This document shows positions 17,640 to 26,059 of a DNA stretch of 64,000 nt, in pieces (position 1 is the stretch's first letter; each line of letters opens with the position of its first letter). Origin of the DNA: Actinocorallia sp. API 0066 (lineage in GTDB: Bacteria; Actinomycetota; Actinomycetes; Streptosporangiales; Streptosporangiaceae); NCBI RefSeq assembly GCF_020991275.1, contig NZ_JAJLQY010000003.1, positions 124,001-188,000 on the forward strand. Reading direction: 5' to 3'. A program made the position numbers and the translations under genes. Below the pieces are notes generated by a model, which saw nothing but the letters and a program-made list of their open reading frames with translations, did not search any database and was not told the origin of the DNA.

Positions 17640-17984
17640 TCAGGGGGGAGGTTTGAGGGGTAGCGGCAGGAGGGAAAGGAGTTCGTGGTGCCAGTGGTGG
17701 AGTTCGTGGACGGTGGGGGAAAGTTCGTAGGAGTGGTAGTGGCAGGCTTGGCTTAGTTGGCTCCAGAGGCTGTGGAGGCGGGCGGCGGTGGAGGGGGCGG
17801 TGTAGGCGGTGAGGCAGAGGAGTTGGGTGCGCATGGGGGCGCGCGGCAGGGTCGGCAGGGCGGCGCGGAGCCAGAAGGCGTCGACCTCGTGTTCCAGGGC
17901 CAGGCGGAGTAGGAACGCGACGGTGCGTGTCTGGCCCGGCTTGTTGAGGAGGCCGACGGCTACGGGAAGGAGGTCACCAGTCAC
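17640..17984 (-). CDS. Small protein coupled to the SMC-like ATPase, family unknown
   Basis: A 114-residue protein, probably all-helical, with a His-rich C-terminal half: 'LHSLWSQLSQACHYHSYELS', then 'PTVHELHHWHHELLSLL'. I do not recognise a named family. The GTG start lies inside the end of the ATPase gene (11-bp overlap), so it is translated with it, which implies joint function. The clustered His and Glu residues could be a metal or nuclease site, but no canonical motif is certain. Together with the ATPase it makes a compact two-gene unit flanked by decayed DNA, a setting seen for defence or repair modules. Confidence 0.7.
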   Translation of the reverse strand: MTGDLLPVAVGLLNKPGQTRTVAFLLRLALEHEVDAFWLRAALPTLPRAPMRTQLLCLTAYTAPSTAARLHSLWSQLSQACHYHSYELSPTVHELHHWHHELLSLLPLPLKPPP

Positions 17985-20304
17985 GGCGCACCGTCCGGGC
18001 GGCGCGGGCGACCAGGGTGATGGCGCCGAGCAGGTCGCCGCCGGAGTGCGTCCCGTGCACGCCCCGGTTGCAGAAGGCGATCGCGGCCTTCACCTCCGTG
18101 GGGACCTCGGCGTTGAAGTCCTCGCGCGGCCGGTTCTCGCCGAACAGGGCGAGCGAGGCGATCTCGGTGAGGGAGCGGCTCGCCCGGACCCGCGCGTCCA
18201 CGGCCGAGTGGGCCCAGCCCCGCTCCAGGAGCTTGCGCCGGACGACCTGCACGCAGGCCGCCTCCAGCGCCGTCCGGCACAGCCCGGCGACGACGGTGGC
18301 CGCCGTCTGCTGCGGCAGGTCCACGCTCGCCGCGACGGCCCGCGCGTCCGCCAGGGCCCGCGCGACCTCGTCCTCGACCGGACGCACCGTCACCGCCGAG
18401 CGTTCCCCGCGCGTCACCTCCAGGACGGTCGCGGGCAGCCGGAGGCGGGCGACGGCGTCACGGAGCCGTGTGTCGTGGGTGAAGACGACGACCTGCCGGT
18501 GCCGGGCCACCGAGTCCAGCACCATCGCGAGCCCGTCGACCTTCGCGGGGTCCATCGACTGGACGGGGTCGTCGATGAGCACAAACCCGAAGGGCGTCCG
18601 GGCCGCCATGACGCGGGGCAGGAACAGCGCGAGGGCGAGGGAGTGCAGCTCACCCTGGCTCATCACGCCGAGCGCCGATGTCTCGCTCCCGTCGACGGTG
18701 ACGTCGAGCTCCACCCGTTTCATCGTGCCGGTTCCGGCCAGCGTGACGGGCCCGAGCGACACGTTGCTCTCCTGCCGCAGCCGCTCCCAGATCGCGGACG
18801 CCGTCTCGGCCATCGGCCGGAGCTCCTCGGTGCGCAGCGTGTTCGCGGCCTTGGTCAGCCAGGCGCGGGCCGCCTTCAGGCGGGCCAGGAGCGGCGCGGA
18901 CTCCTGTACCGCGTGTTCGCGCGCCGTCCACGCGGCGAGGCGGAGCGCGAGGGGACGCCACCTGTCGTCGAGCGCGGTGAGTTGGGCCTCGGCGGTCTCA
19001 GCGGCGCCGACGCACGCCCGGACGAGCGGCGCGGCGTGCGCGTCGAGGTGGTCGGCGAGCGGCCCGGCCTTGCCGAGCGACAGGCCGGCGGCCCACTCCT
19101 TCCAGACCGCGAGCAGGTCGGGCGGGAGGTCGGCGGGCGGCTGGGCGATCAGCGCGTGGGCGGCGGCGACGGCCTCGGCGACGCGGTTCCGGTGCGCGAT
19201 CGTCTCGGCTGTCCGCGCGCGCAGGGCGGCGAGTTCGGCGCGGGTCTCGTGCGCCCACGCCTCGTCCAGGTGCGTCTCCGCGCGGCAGACGGGGCAGCGG
19301 TCGGCGCCCTGGTGCGCGAGGGCGCGTTCCAGGAGGTCGGCGAGCCGCACCTCGTCCGCGCCGATGGACGGCGGCGGCGCGGCGGCCACCGCGCGCAGCT
19401 CCCGGACGGCGGCGGCGACGGCCGCGAGGTCGGGCGGCGTCAGCACGGCGAGCCTGCGCAGCGGCGCGAGGTCGCCGGTCGGGCCGCCCGCCGTGGCGAG
19501 TTCGGCGAGCGCGGCGACGTCGGGTTTCCGCGCCCGCAGCAGGTCGAGCGCCCGTTCGGCCCGGGGGTCGGCGAGGTCCGCGAGGTCGGCGAGCAGCGCC
19601 GTCCTGTCGCGGGCGGACTCCTTGGCCGTCGCCTCCAGGGCCTTGCGGTCGCCGTCCAGCGCCGCCTCGGTCGCGGCGAGCCGCTCCAGGCCGAGGATGC
19701 CGGCGATCGCGTCGTGCATGTCCTTCGGCTTGCCGGTGAGGATCTTGCCGAGTTCGGAGTACGACAGGAACGGGCGGCAGACCGTCAGGTCCTCACCCCA
19801 TCCGAGGCCGTCCAGCCCGGCCGAGATCTCCTCGCCGTCCACGACCTCCACGACCGAGCCGTCGACGGACGTGCCCGGCCAGGTTCGGCGGACGCGCACC
19901 GGCTCGGGCCGTCCGTCGAACCTCAGCTCCACGGTGACGGCCGGGGCGCCCTCGGCGTGCAGGTTGCGCCACCCGCCGCGCCACACCGCCGGCAGGTCGC
20001 GCCACCGGGCGTTCGTGCCGGTCAGCGCGATCTCCGCGCCCTCGGCGAAGCTCGACTTCCCCGACCCGTTCCGCCCGACGACGAGGGTCAGCCCCGGCTC
20101 CGGCCGCAGCGACACCGTGGCCTCCCGCCCGATGCCACGGAATCCGGCGACGGTGATCGACCCCAGATAGGCCCGTGCGACGCCGTCCCCGTGACGGCCG
20201 CCCTCCTCCCCCCGCGCGTCGAACGCCGCGAGGATCAGCGCCGCGACGTCCGCGTCCAACCCCGCCCCGTCAAGCCGCTCGACCAGCACGTCCCGCAGCG
20301 ACAT
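17974..20304 (-). CDS. SMC/RecF/SbcC-like ATPase with zinc hook and possible HEPN-like C-terminus
   Basis: A 776-residue P-loop protein. Walker A 'VVGRNGSGKSSF' (about residues 77-88) follows 'ITVAGFRGIGREATVSL'. A Q-loop region 'RPFLSYSELGKIL' comes next, then coiled-coil arms, and a CxxC hook 'CPVCRAETH' near 345. After the second arm come the signature 'MSQGELHSLALALFLPR' (about 548), Walker B/D-loop 'FGFVLIDDPVQSMDP' (about 572) and the H-loop 'VVVFTHD'. This is the SMC/SbcC layout, shorter than true SbcC (over 1000) and without an SbcD partner. The last 110 residues are helical and include 'CNRGVHGTH', which fits the HEPN Rx4-6H pattern (inference). The ATG at 20304 has GGGAG upstream and is preferred to 20334. 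Confidence 0.85.
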   Translation of the reverse strand: MSLRDVLVERLDGAGLDADVAALILAAFDARGEEGGRHGDGVARAYLGSITVAGFRGIGREATVSLRPEPGLTLVVGRNGSGKSSFAEGAEIALTGTNARWRDLPAVWRGGWRNLHAEGAPAVTVELRFDGRPEPVRVRRTWPGTSVDGSVVEVVDGEEISAGLDGLGWGEDLTVCRPFLSYSELGKILTGKPKDMHDAIAGILGLERLAATEAALDGDRKALEATAKESARDRTALLADLADLADPRAERALDLLRARKPDVAALAELATAGGPTGDLAPLRRLAVLTPPDLAAVAAAVRELRAVAAAPPPSIGADEVRLADLLERALAHQGADRCPVCRAETHLDEAWAHETRAELAALRARTAETIAHRNRVAEAVAAAHALIAQPPADLPPDLLAVWKEWAAGLSLGKAGPLADHLDAHAAPLVRACVGAAETAEAQLTALDDRWRPLALRLAAWTAREHAVQESAPLLARLKAARAWLTKAANTLRTEELRPMAETASAIWERLRQESNVSLGPVTLAGTGTMKRVELDVTVDGSETSALGVMSQGELHSLALALFLPRVMAARTPFGFVLIDDPVQSMDPAKVDGLAMVLDSVARHRQVVVFTHDTRLRDAVARLRLPATVLEVTRGERSAVTVRPVEDEVARALADARAVAASVDLPQQTAATVVAGLCRTALEAACVQVVRRKLLERGWAHSAVDARVRASRSLTEIASLALFGENRPREDFNAEVPTEVKAAIAFCNRGVHGTHSGGDLLGAITLVARAARTVRRDW

Positions 20305-20533
20305 CCGCACTCTCCCGCCGGTCCCGAACCTCACCCGAGACTCTCAAACTACCGACCACCGCTCCCCGCGCGCTCCCGCTTTCGCCGACGGGCGAAGGAC
20401 ACACGCCTCCGCCCGCCGGTGTCCTCCCATCGGGGCCGACCGGCCGACCGCGCGACCGCGCGGAACGTCGTCGAGCCCGCCCCCACGGGCGGGGACGGCT
20501 TGTTCACGCCGTGCGCCCGCGCGTGGTGGGTGG

Positions 20534-21442
20534 TCAGCTGGCTTGGGCGTGGCCGCAGCCCGCCGGGTCAGGGGCGTGGAGCAGGGCGGCCGCGCCGTAG
20601 AGGCCGGCGTCGCGGTGCAGGGTGGTCGCGGAGACCGTCAGGAGCCGCTGCCGTGAACGGTGGGCGAGCGCGGCGCGCAGCGGTGGGAGGAGCACGTCGG
20701 AGGCCGCCGCGACGCCCCCGCCCACCACGGTGTGGGTGAGGTCGAGCAGCGTGGCCGTCGTGCTGATCACGGACGCGAGCGCGGCGGCCGCCGTGGTGAA
20801 GGTCGCCTCGGCGACGGGGTCGCCGGCGCGCGCCGCCGACGCCAGGGCGCGCGCGTCCGGGTCGGGCGCGGCGGGGACCCAGCCGTCGCGCAGGGCACGG
20901 CGGACCATGTGCGGGCCGCTCGCGACGGTCTCCAGGCAGCCGGTCCCGCCGCACGGGCACCGGTCGCCGCGCGGGTCCACCACCACGTGCCCGAGGAATC
21001 CCGCGTTCCCCGAGCTGCCCAGGTAGGGCCTGCCGTCCAGGACCAGGCCCCCGCCGATCCCGGTCGAGACGACGACGCCCAGCAGCGTGTCGGTGTCCAG
21101 GCCGCCGCGCCACCACTCGCCGAGCGCCATGCACTGGGCGTCGCCCGCGAGCCGCACCGGCAGGCCCGGCAGGCGGCCCGCCACCTCGCCGACGAGGGCG
21201 AAGTCCCGCCACGCCGGGATGTTCACCGGGCTGACCGTGCCCCGCGCCAGGTCGATCGGGCCCGCGGACCCGATGCCGACGCCGCGCACCCCGCGCGTGC
21301 CGGTCGCGTCGATGAGGGCGTGCAGGGCCTCGGTCGGATCCCCGGTCAGCGGCATCTCGGTCCTGCGCCGCAGGGTGCCGTCGGCGTCGGCGAGGGCCGC
21401 GGCGAACTTCGTGCCGCCGATGTCGATCGCGAGCACCGTCAT
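20534..21442 (-). CDS. ROK-family sugar kinase (probable manno/glucokinase)
   Basis: A 302-residue ROK kinase. The N-terminal phosphate-1 motif is 'AIDIGGTKFAAAL' (about 5-17). The catalytic-Asp region is 'LAGDAQCMALGEWWRG', and the ROK zinc signature is 'GDRCPCGGTGCLET' (about 165-178). 'VVGGGVAAASDVLLP' lies near the C-terminus. ROK members phosphorylate glucose, mannose, fructose or amino sugars. Position as the last gene of a mannan-linked ABC operon suggests mannose (or another hexose) to the 6-phosphate, feeding ManA; this is inference. It overlaps the LacI gene by 4 bp. Confidence 0.87.
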   Translation of the reverse strand: MTVLAIDIGGTKFAAALADADGTLRRRTEMPLTGDPTEALHALIDATGTRGVRGVGIGSAGPIDLARGTVSPVNIPAWRDFALVGEVAGRLPGLPVRLAGDAQCMALGEWWRGGLDTDTLLGVVVSTGIGGGLVLDGRPYLGSSGNAGFLGHVVVDPRGDRCPCGGTGCLETVASGPHMVRRALRDGWVPAAPDPDARALASAARAGDPVAEATFTTAAAALASVISTTATLLDLTHTVVGGGVAAASDVLLPPLRAALAHRSRQRLLTVSATTLHRDAGLYGAAALLHAPDPAGCGHAQAS

Positions 21443-22488
21443 GAGCCGGTGCCTCCCTTCGTGCGTGCCCGCCCCCTCCGGGGCGGGGCGGTACTGTCCC
21501 GTACCCGCAGGCGCGGGGTCCCCGCCTCCAGGTGGGGCGCGGCTCCGGTGTCGATGAGGATCTCCAGGGTCCGGGCGGCGGCGACGCCGTACTCGTGGAC
21601 GTCCCGCGACAGCGCGGTGAGCGGCGGGTATCCGATCTCGCAGAGCTGCGAGTCGTCGCCCGCCACCAGCGAGAGCCGTTCCGGCACCGCGACGCCGAGA
21701 CGCCGGGCCACGGTCAGCCCCGCCACCGCCATGATGTCGTTGTCGTACAGGATCGCGGTCGGCCGCGCGGTCCCGGTCAGCAGCCGCTCCGTCGCGCGGG
21801 CGCCCGCCTCCCACGTGTAGTCGGTCTCGACCGCCACCGGTTCCGGCAGGCCGTGCCGGGTCGCGGCCGCCGTGAGCGCCGCGCCGCGCACCCGGGTGTG
21901 GTCGAGCCCGGCGGGCCCCGAGACCCGGCCGAGGCGGCGGTGGCCCTGGGCGACGAGATGGTCCACCGCCTCGTCGACGCCGCGCCCGTCGTCGCTCCAC
22001 ACCGCCGGGAACGGCCAGTTCGCGCGCGGCCTGCCGACGAGCACGGCGGGCACGCCCATGGCGGACACGGCCGCCAGGCGCGGGTCGTCGGTCCACAGGT
22101 CGGTGAGGATCACCCCGTCCACCCGGCGCTCCTCCCACCAGCCGCGCAGCGCCTCGACGGCGTCGCGCGGCCGGGGGACGACCTGGAGCAGCAGCGCCGA
22201 CCCGCGGACGGACAGGGTCTTCTGGAGTCCGGCGATGAAGCGGGCGAAGAACGGTTCGACGCCGAGCGTGTCGGTCTCGCGGGCCAGGACGAGCCCGATC
22301 GCGTCCGCGCGGGACGCCGACAGCGCGCGGGCGGCGGCGCTCGGCCGCCACCCCATCTCGGCGGCCACCGCGAGGATGCGCGCCCGGGTCGCGGCCGACA
22401 CGCCGGGGCGTCCGTTGAGCGCGTAGGACACCGCGCCCGTGGACACCCCGGCACGCGCGGCGATGTCGCTGATGGTCGGTCGCCTCAC
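21439..22488 (-). CDS. LacI-family regulator 1 of the mannan island
   Basis: A 349-residue LacI-type repressor. The DNA-binding helix-turn-helix and hinge are at residues 3-60 ('PTISDIAARAGVSTGAVSYA', 'RPGVSAATRARILAVAAEMG'), followed by a periplasmic-binding-protein-like effector domain ('AIGLVLARETDTLGVEPFFA', 'RRVDGVILTDLW', 'AILYDNDIMAVAGL', 'LSLVAGDDSQLCEIGYPPLTAL'). It is the fourth gene of the operon, overlapping the permease upstream and the ROK kinase downstream by 4 bp each. Its recognition helix is almost the same as that of the LacI gene at 32148, so both may bind AACCGGTT sites. Confidence 0.92.
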   Translation of the reverse strand: MRRPTISDIAARAGVSTGAVSYALNGRPGVSAATRARILAVAAEMGWRPSAAARALSASRADAIGLVLARETDTLGVEPFFARFIAGLQKTLSVRGSALLLQVVPRPRDAVEALRGWWEERRVDGVILTDLWTDDPRLAAVSAMGVPAVLVGRPRANWPFPAVWSDDGRGVDEAVDHLVAQGHRRLGRVSGPAGLDHTRVRGAALTAAATRHGLPEPVAVETDYTWEAGARATERLLTGTARPTAILYDNDIMAVAGLTVARRLGVAVPERLSLVAGDDSQLCEIGYPPLTALSRDVHEYGVAAARTLEILIDTGAAPHLEAGTPRLRVRDSTAPPRRGRARTKGGTGS

Positions 22489-23348
22489 TTGCCCGAGCCC
22501 TTGGCCATGCCGTTGTAGATGAACCGCTGGAGCGTGAGGAACACGGCCAGGGTCGGGATGATCACCAGGATGGTGCCCGCGGCGATCGCCTCCCAGTGCG
22601 CCCCGAACGGCCCCTTGAACCGGAACAGCGCGGTGGACATCGTCCCCAGGTCGGGGTCGGGCATGTAGAGGAACGGGATGTAGAAGTCGTTGTAGACGGT
22701 GATGCCCTTGACGATCACCACGGTGGCGATGGCGGGCTTGAGCAGCGGCAGGATCACCCGCCAGTAGATGGTCAGGGTGGACGCGCCGTCGATGCGCGCC
22801 GCCTCGTCCACCGACTTGGGGATGCTCCGGATGAACTGGAGGAAGATGTAGATCGCGATGATGTCCGTGCCCATGTACAGCACGATCGGCGCGAGCCTGC
22901 TGTTGAACAGGCCCATCCCGTTGATCACCTGGAACGTGGTGACCTGGGTGGTGATGCTCGGCACCAGCGTGGCGAACAGGAAGAGTCCGACGACGAGGGG
23001 GCGCAGCCGGAACTCGAACCTGTCGATCGCGTAGGCGGCCATCGAGCCGATGAGCACCGAACCCGTCACCGAGACGACCAGGATGATCGTCGTGTTGAGC
23101 AGCGCGGTGAGGATCCGCCCGCGTTCGAACGCGATCCCGTAGTTCGCGAGGTTGAACCAGTTCTCCGGCAGCGCGAGGACCCCGCTTCTGGCGAGTTCCT
23201 CAGGGGTCTTCAGCGACGTGAACAGCACCACCACGAGCGGCATGATCACCACGACGCAGGCGGCGAGCAGCGACAGGTACACCAGGGTGCCGGAGGTCGG
23301 CGACATCCGCCGGGGCTTGGGCTCGGTGAGCCGGTGGGACGCGGTCAT
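22485..23348 (-). CDS. Carbohydrate ABC transporter permease (MalG/LacG-like)
   Basis: A 287-residue inner permease with six predicted TM helices ('LVYLSLLAACVVVIMPLVVV' first). The cytoplasmic EAA loop is 'DEAARIDGASTLTIYWRVIL' (about residues 195-214), which docks to the ABC ATPase. It ends 'FIYNGMAKGSGK', typical of the family. The ATG at 23348 overlaps the upstream permease stop (ATGA). No ATPase gene is in the operon, so a shared MsiK-type ATPase encoded elsewhere is likely, as in other actinomycetes. Confidence 0.92.
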   Translation of the reverse strand: MTASHRLTEPKPRRMSPTSGTLVYLSLLAACVVVIMPLVVVLFTSLKTPEELARSGVLALPENWFNLANYGIAFERGRILTALLNTTIILVVSVTGSVLIGSMAAYAIDRFEFRLRPLVVGLFLFATLVPSITTQVTTFQVINGMGLFNSRLAPIVLYMGTDIIAIYIFLQFIRSIPKSVDEAARIDGASTLTIYWRVILPLLKPAIATVVIVKGITVYNDFYIPFLYMPDPDLGTMSTALFRFKGPFGAHWEAIAAGTILVIIPTLAVFLTLQRFIYNGMAKGSGK

Positions 23349-24316
23349 ACGGTCTCGGTCCTCTCCTCCGGGAAAAGGCGGCGCTGCACCCAGGTGACGA
23401 TCAGGATCAGGACGAGGAGCACCACGGCGGCGGCCGAGGCCAGGCCGGTCTTGTTGAACTGGAAGGCGAGCTTGACGGTCTGGATGACGAACGTCTCGCT
23501 GTTGCCCGCGCCGCCGGTCATGATGTACGGGATCTCGAAGACCGACAGGGACCCCGAGACGGCGAGGATCACGCTCAGCCCGATCAGGGGGCGCAGCAGC
23601 GGCAGGATGATGTGCCGGAACTGGTCCCAGCGGCTCGCGCCGTCGATCTCGGCGGCCTCGTACAGGTCGGGCGAGATCGACTGGATCCCGCCGAGGAACA
23701 GCACGAAGTTCAACCCGAGGTAGCGCCACACCGAGACCCCGGCCAGCGAGTAGTTGACCAGGTCGGGGTCGCCGAGCCACAACCGCCCCTCGACGCCGAA
23801 GAACGCGAGGAACGTGTCGAAGGTGCCGCCGGGCTGGAAGAAGTACAGGAAGACGAACCCGATGGCGACGCCGTTGATCAGGTACGGGAAGAACAGGACG
23901 CCCTTGAAGAAGTTGCGGAACCGCACGTTGAAGCTGAGGATCGTCGCGAAGTACAGCGCCAGGACGATCTGGACCACCGAGGCGCCCAGGTAGTAGAGGC
24001 TGGTCAGGAAGACCTTGAACAGCTGCGGCCGGGTCGCGATGTCCGTGTAGTTCGCCAGGCCCGTGAACGCGTAGTCCGGGCTGATCCCGTCCCAGTCGGT
24101 GAAGCTGTAGACGATCATGGTGGCGATCGGCACCATCGAGAAGGTGACGACGAACGCCAACGGAAGCAGGAGGAACATCCAGGGCGTCAGCGCCCTGGGC
24201 CAGCGCCTGCGGCGGCCGTGCCGCCCTGTCCTCACCGGCCGGCCTCCCCCCGGCCGACCGGGCTGACCGGTGCCCGTGGCCGCTGGGGGCGCCTTGGTGT
24301 GCGACGGTGACCACAT
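23345..24316 (-). CDS. Carbohydrate ABC transporter permease (MalF/LacF-like)
   Basis: A 323-residue permease. It has a basic cytoplasmic N-terminal extension of about 40 residues, then six TM helices beginning 'WMFLLLPLAFVVTFSMVPIA', and the EAA loop 'YEAAEIDGASRWDQFRHIIL' (about residues 225-245). It partners with the second permease and the lipoprotein upstream. Context with mannanase and beta-mannosidase suggests uptake of mannobiose or short manno-oligosaccharides. Confidence 0.92.
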   Translation of the reverse strand: MWSPSHTKAPPAATGTGQPGRPGGGRPVRTGRHGRRRRWPRALTPWMFLLLPLAFVVTFSMVPIATMIVYSFTDWDGISPDYAFTGLANYTDIATRPQLFKVFLTSLYYLGASVVQIVLALYFATILSFNVRFRNFFKGVLFFPYLINGVAIGFVFLYFFQPGGTFDTFLAFFGVEGRLWLGDPDLVNYSLAGVSVWRYLGLNFVLFLGGIQSISPDLYEAAEIDGASRWDQFRHIILPLLRPLIGLSVILAVSGSLSVFEIPYIMTGGAGNSETFVIQTVKLAFQFNKTGLASAAAVVLLVLILIVTWVQRRLFPEERTETV

Positions 24317-24387
24317 GTCCCCGCCCTTTCCTGTCTCGTAGGAGGCGCCCGGCCCTCGGTGGGCTCGGGCGCTCGGTCAGGACCAGG

Positions 24388-24425
24388 GGCCCGCGGCGGC
24401 TGATGGGAGGGAGCCGCCGCGGGCC
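24388..24425 (-). terminator. Attenuator hairpin between binding-protein and permease genes
   Basis: A perfect 14-bp stem (GGCCCGCGGCGGCT / AGCCGCCGCGGGCC) with a 10-nt loop lies 6 bp after the binding-protein stop and about 70 bp before the permease start. Such hairpins typically hold permease expression below that of the binding protein and protect the upstream mRNA. Confidence 0.72.
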
Positions 24426-24431
24426 GACGCG

Positions 24432-25745
24432 TCAGCCGACGGTCTCCTGGCCGTCCTTCCACTTCTTGGACAGGTCGGCGAGGGCGTCCTTCAGGTCGCC
24501 CTTGGCCGCACCGCGGGCGATGTCGATGAGGTGCTGGCGGTAGTCGGGCGTGTTGACTCCCGTCTCAGCCGCCTTGTCGATGTCGTTGTACTGGTTGACC
24601 TTGCTCTGGTCGAGCTCGATCAGGGTGACCCCGGCGGCCTCGAACGGCTTGAGCGCGGGCGGGATCGGGGAGCCGATCAGCGGCGAGACGCCCTCGTTCA
24701 GGGCGGGGAAGTCGGACTTGTCGACCAGCCAGTCGATCCACGCGCGGGCCGCGTCCTTGTTCTGGGAGTGCGTGCTGATCGCGTAGCGGTAGTCGGGCGA
24801 CAGCGTCGAGCAGGACTTGCCGTTGGACTGGTTCGGGAACGGCATGAAGCCGATCGTCTGCGGGTCGAGGCCCGCCGCCTCGGCCGCCGCCTGGATCTGC
24901 GGGACCGCCCAGGAGCCGAGGAACATCGCGCCGACCTTGCCCTTGGCGAGCAGGCCCTTGGACTCCTCCCAGTTCGTGGTGGTCGGGTCGGGCTCGGTCA
25001 GCTTCTGCGCGACGGCGTCGAACAGGAGGCCGTCGCCGACGGCGAAGTCCGCGCCGGGCGCCCACGGGTCGCCGGTCGTCAGGGCGGCCTGCGCGCCCGC
25101 GTCACAGCTCACCGCGCCGAGGACCTGGCTCCACTGGGTGATCGGCCAGGCGTCCTTGTAGTTCGTGTAGAGCGGGATCGCGTCGCCCTTGGCCTTGATC
25201 GCCTTGAGGTCGGAGAGGAACTCCTGGGGGCTGGTCGGCCAGTCGGTGGCGCCGGCCTGCCGCCACGCCGTCTGGTTGTAGACGAACCCCGAGGCGGCGG
25301 CGAACGAGACGATGCCGTAGGACTTGCCGTTCACGTCGGACGCCGAGGTGAACCGGTACTTCTTGGCCAGTTCGGCGGTGTCGCCGAGGGACGCGAAGAA
25401 CTTGGGGTAGTCGCCGGTCGCGACCGCGTTCGGGACCAGGAGCACGTCACCGTAGTTGTCGGTGTTCATGCGGATCCTGACTTCGCCCTCGTAGTCGGTG
25501 AGGGCCTCGAACTTCACGTTGACGTTCGGGTACGCCTCCTTGAACTGGGCGGCGTACTTCTCCAGCGTGCCGTCCTCCTGGAGGTCGGTCCTGTTGGTCA
25601 GGACCGTGATGTCACCCGCGACCTTGGTGGGGTCGTCGGCGCTGTCGGCGGTGGACTCGGCGCCGCCGCCTCCGCCGCAGGCCGCCGTCAGCAGCGCCAG
25701 GCTGGCGAGCGACAGGGTGAGCGCTCGTCTGCGCATCCTCACCAT
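24432..25745 (-). CDS. Sugar ABC transporter substrate-binding lipoprotein
   Basis: A 437-residue extracytoplasmic solute-binding protein (family 1, MalE-like). The signal peptide 'RRRALTLSLASLALLTAACG' ends in a lipobox with the Cys near residue 22. It is followed by a Gly/Ser/Asp linker and a two-lobed fold: 'GDITVLTNRTDLQEDGTLEK', 'YAAQFKEAYPNVNVKFEALT', 'GAMFLGSWAVPQIQAAAEAA'. The frame is open to 25793; the ATG at 25745, or the one three codons later, gives a normal signal peptide and has GAGAGGGGAG just ahead. It heads the operon binding protein, two permeases, LacI, ROK kinase. Confidence 0.92.
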   Translation of the reverse strand: MVRMRRRALTLSLASLALLTAACGGGGGAESTADSADDPTKVAGDITVLTNRTDLQEDGTLEKYAAQFKEAYPNVNVKFEALTDYEGEVRIRMNTDNYGDVLLVPNAVATGDYPKFFASLGDTAELAKKYRFTSASDVNGKSYGIVSFAAASGFVYNQTAWRQAGATDWPTSPQEFLSDLKAIKAKGDAIPLYTNYKDAWPITQWSQVLGAVSCDAGAQAALTTGDPWAPGADFAVGDGLLFDAVAQKLTEPDPTTTNWEESKGLLAKGKVGAMFLGSWAVPQIQAAAEAAGLDPQTIGFMPFPNQSNGKSCSTLSPDYRYAISTHSQNKDAARAWIDWLVDKSDFPALNEGVSPLIGSPIPPALKPFEAAGVTLIELDQSKVNQYNDIDKAAETGVNTPDYRQHLIDIARGAAKGDLKDALADLSKKWKDGQETVG

Positions 25746-25793
25746 CTCCCCTCTCAACGGGACGTTCCCGCCCCGCCCGTTTCGCGAGCGCAC

Positions 25794-25805
25794 TTTAGCG
25801 CTTCA
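25794..25805 (-). promoter_or_regulatory. LacI-type half-palindrome close to the binding-protein gene
   Basis: TTTAGCGCTTCA, with an AGCGCT core, lies about 50 bp upstream of the binding-protein start. It resembles a LacI/CcpA-class operator but differs from the AACCGGTT sites of the island, so it may belong to another regulator. Confidence 0.35.
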
Positions 25806-25925
25806 GTAGGCAGAACAGTGACACAAGCCACTGAACCAGTAAAGGGCATATGTCCACCACGAGACACAACCGTTACGGAGGCCAGTCCAGACATATCGGA
25901 CTCAAGGCTGTGACCTGGTGGTTTG

Positions 25926-25954
25926 TAGCTACGAGCTGATCCATCATGCGTCAA
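25926..25954 (-). promoter_or_regulatory. Predicted promoter of the sugar ABC operon
   Basis: On the minus strand TTGACG (25949-25954) and TAGCTA (25926-25931) are separated by exactly 17 bp. This would start transcription about 170 bp before the binding-protein gene. An AACCGGTT operator lies 10 bp upstream of the -35 box. Confidence 0.5.
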
Positions 25955-25964
25955 ACAGGTACCG

Positions 25965-25972
25965 AACCGGTT
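25965..25972. promoter_or_regulatory. AACCGGTT operator A (sugar ABC operon)
   Basis: A perfect 8-bp palindrome with the central CpG usual for LacI operators, in the context CCGAACCGGTTACTT. It matches three others upstream of the mannan genes and lies beside the predicted ABC-operon promoter. Confidence 0.65.
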
Positions 25973-26032
25973 ACTTAACGCCGGTGAGATCCGGCGCAAG
26001 CCGCCGTGCGTGGAGGGCCACACGACGGCGCA

Positions 26033-26050
26033 CCGCGCCCGGGGGCGCGG
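26033..26050 (-). terminator. GC hairpin after the beta-mannosidase gene
   Basis: CCGCGCCC-GG-GGGCGCGG lies 10 bp past the beta-mannosidase stop. The loop must open to four bases, so it is a modest terminator candidate. Confidence 0.4.
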
Positions 26051-26059
26051 CACCCGGCC

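Noticed and set aside
17809-20739. A 976-codon plus-strand open frame
   Set aside because: It is antisense to the SMC-like ATPase, with low-complexity Arg/Gly/Val content and no family pattern.
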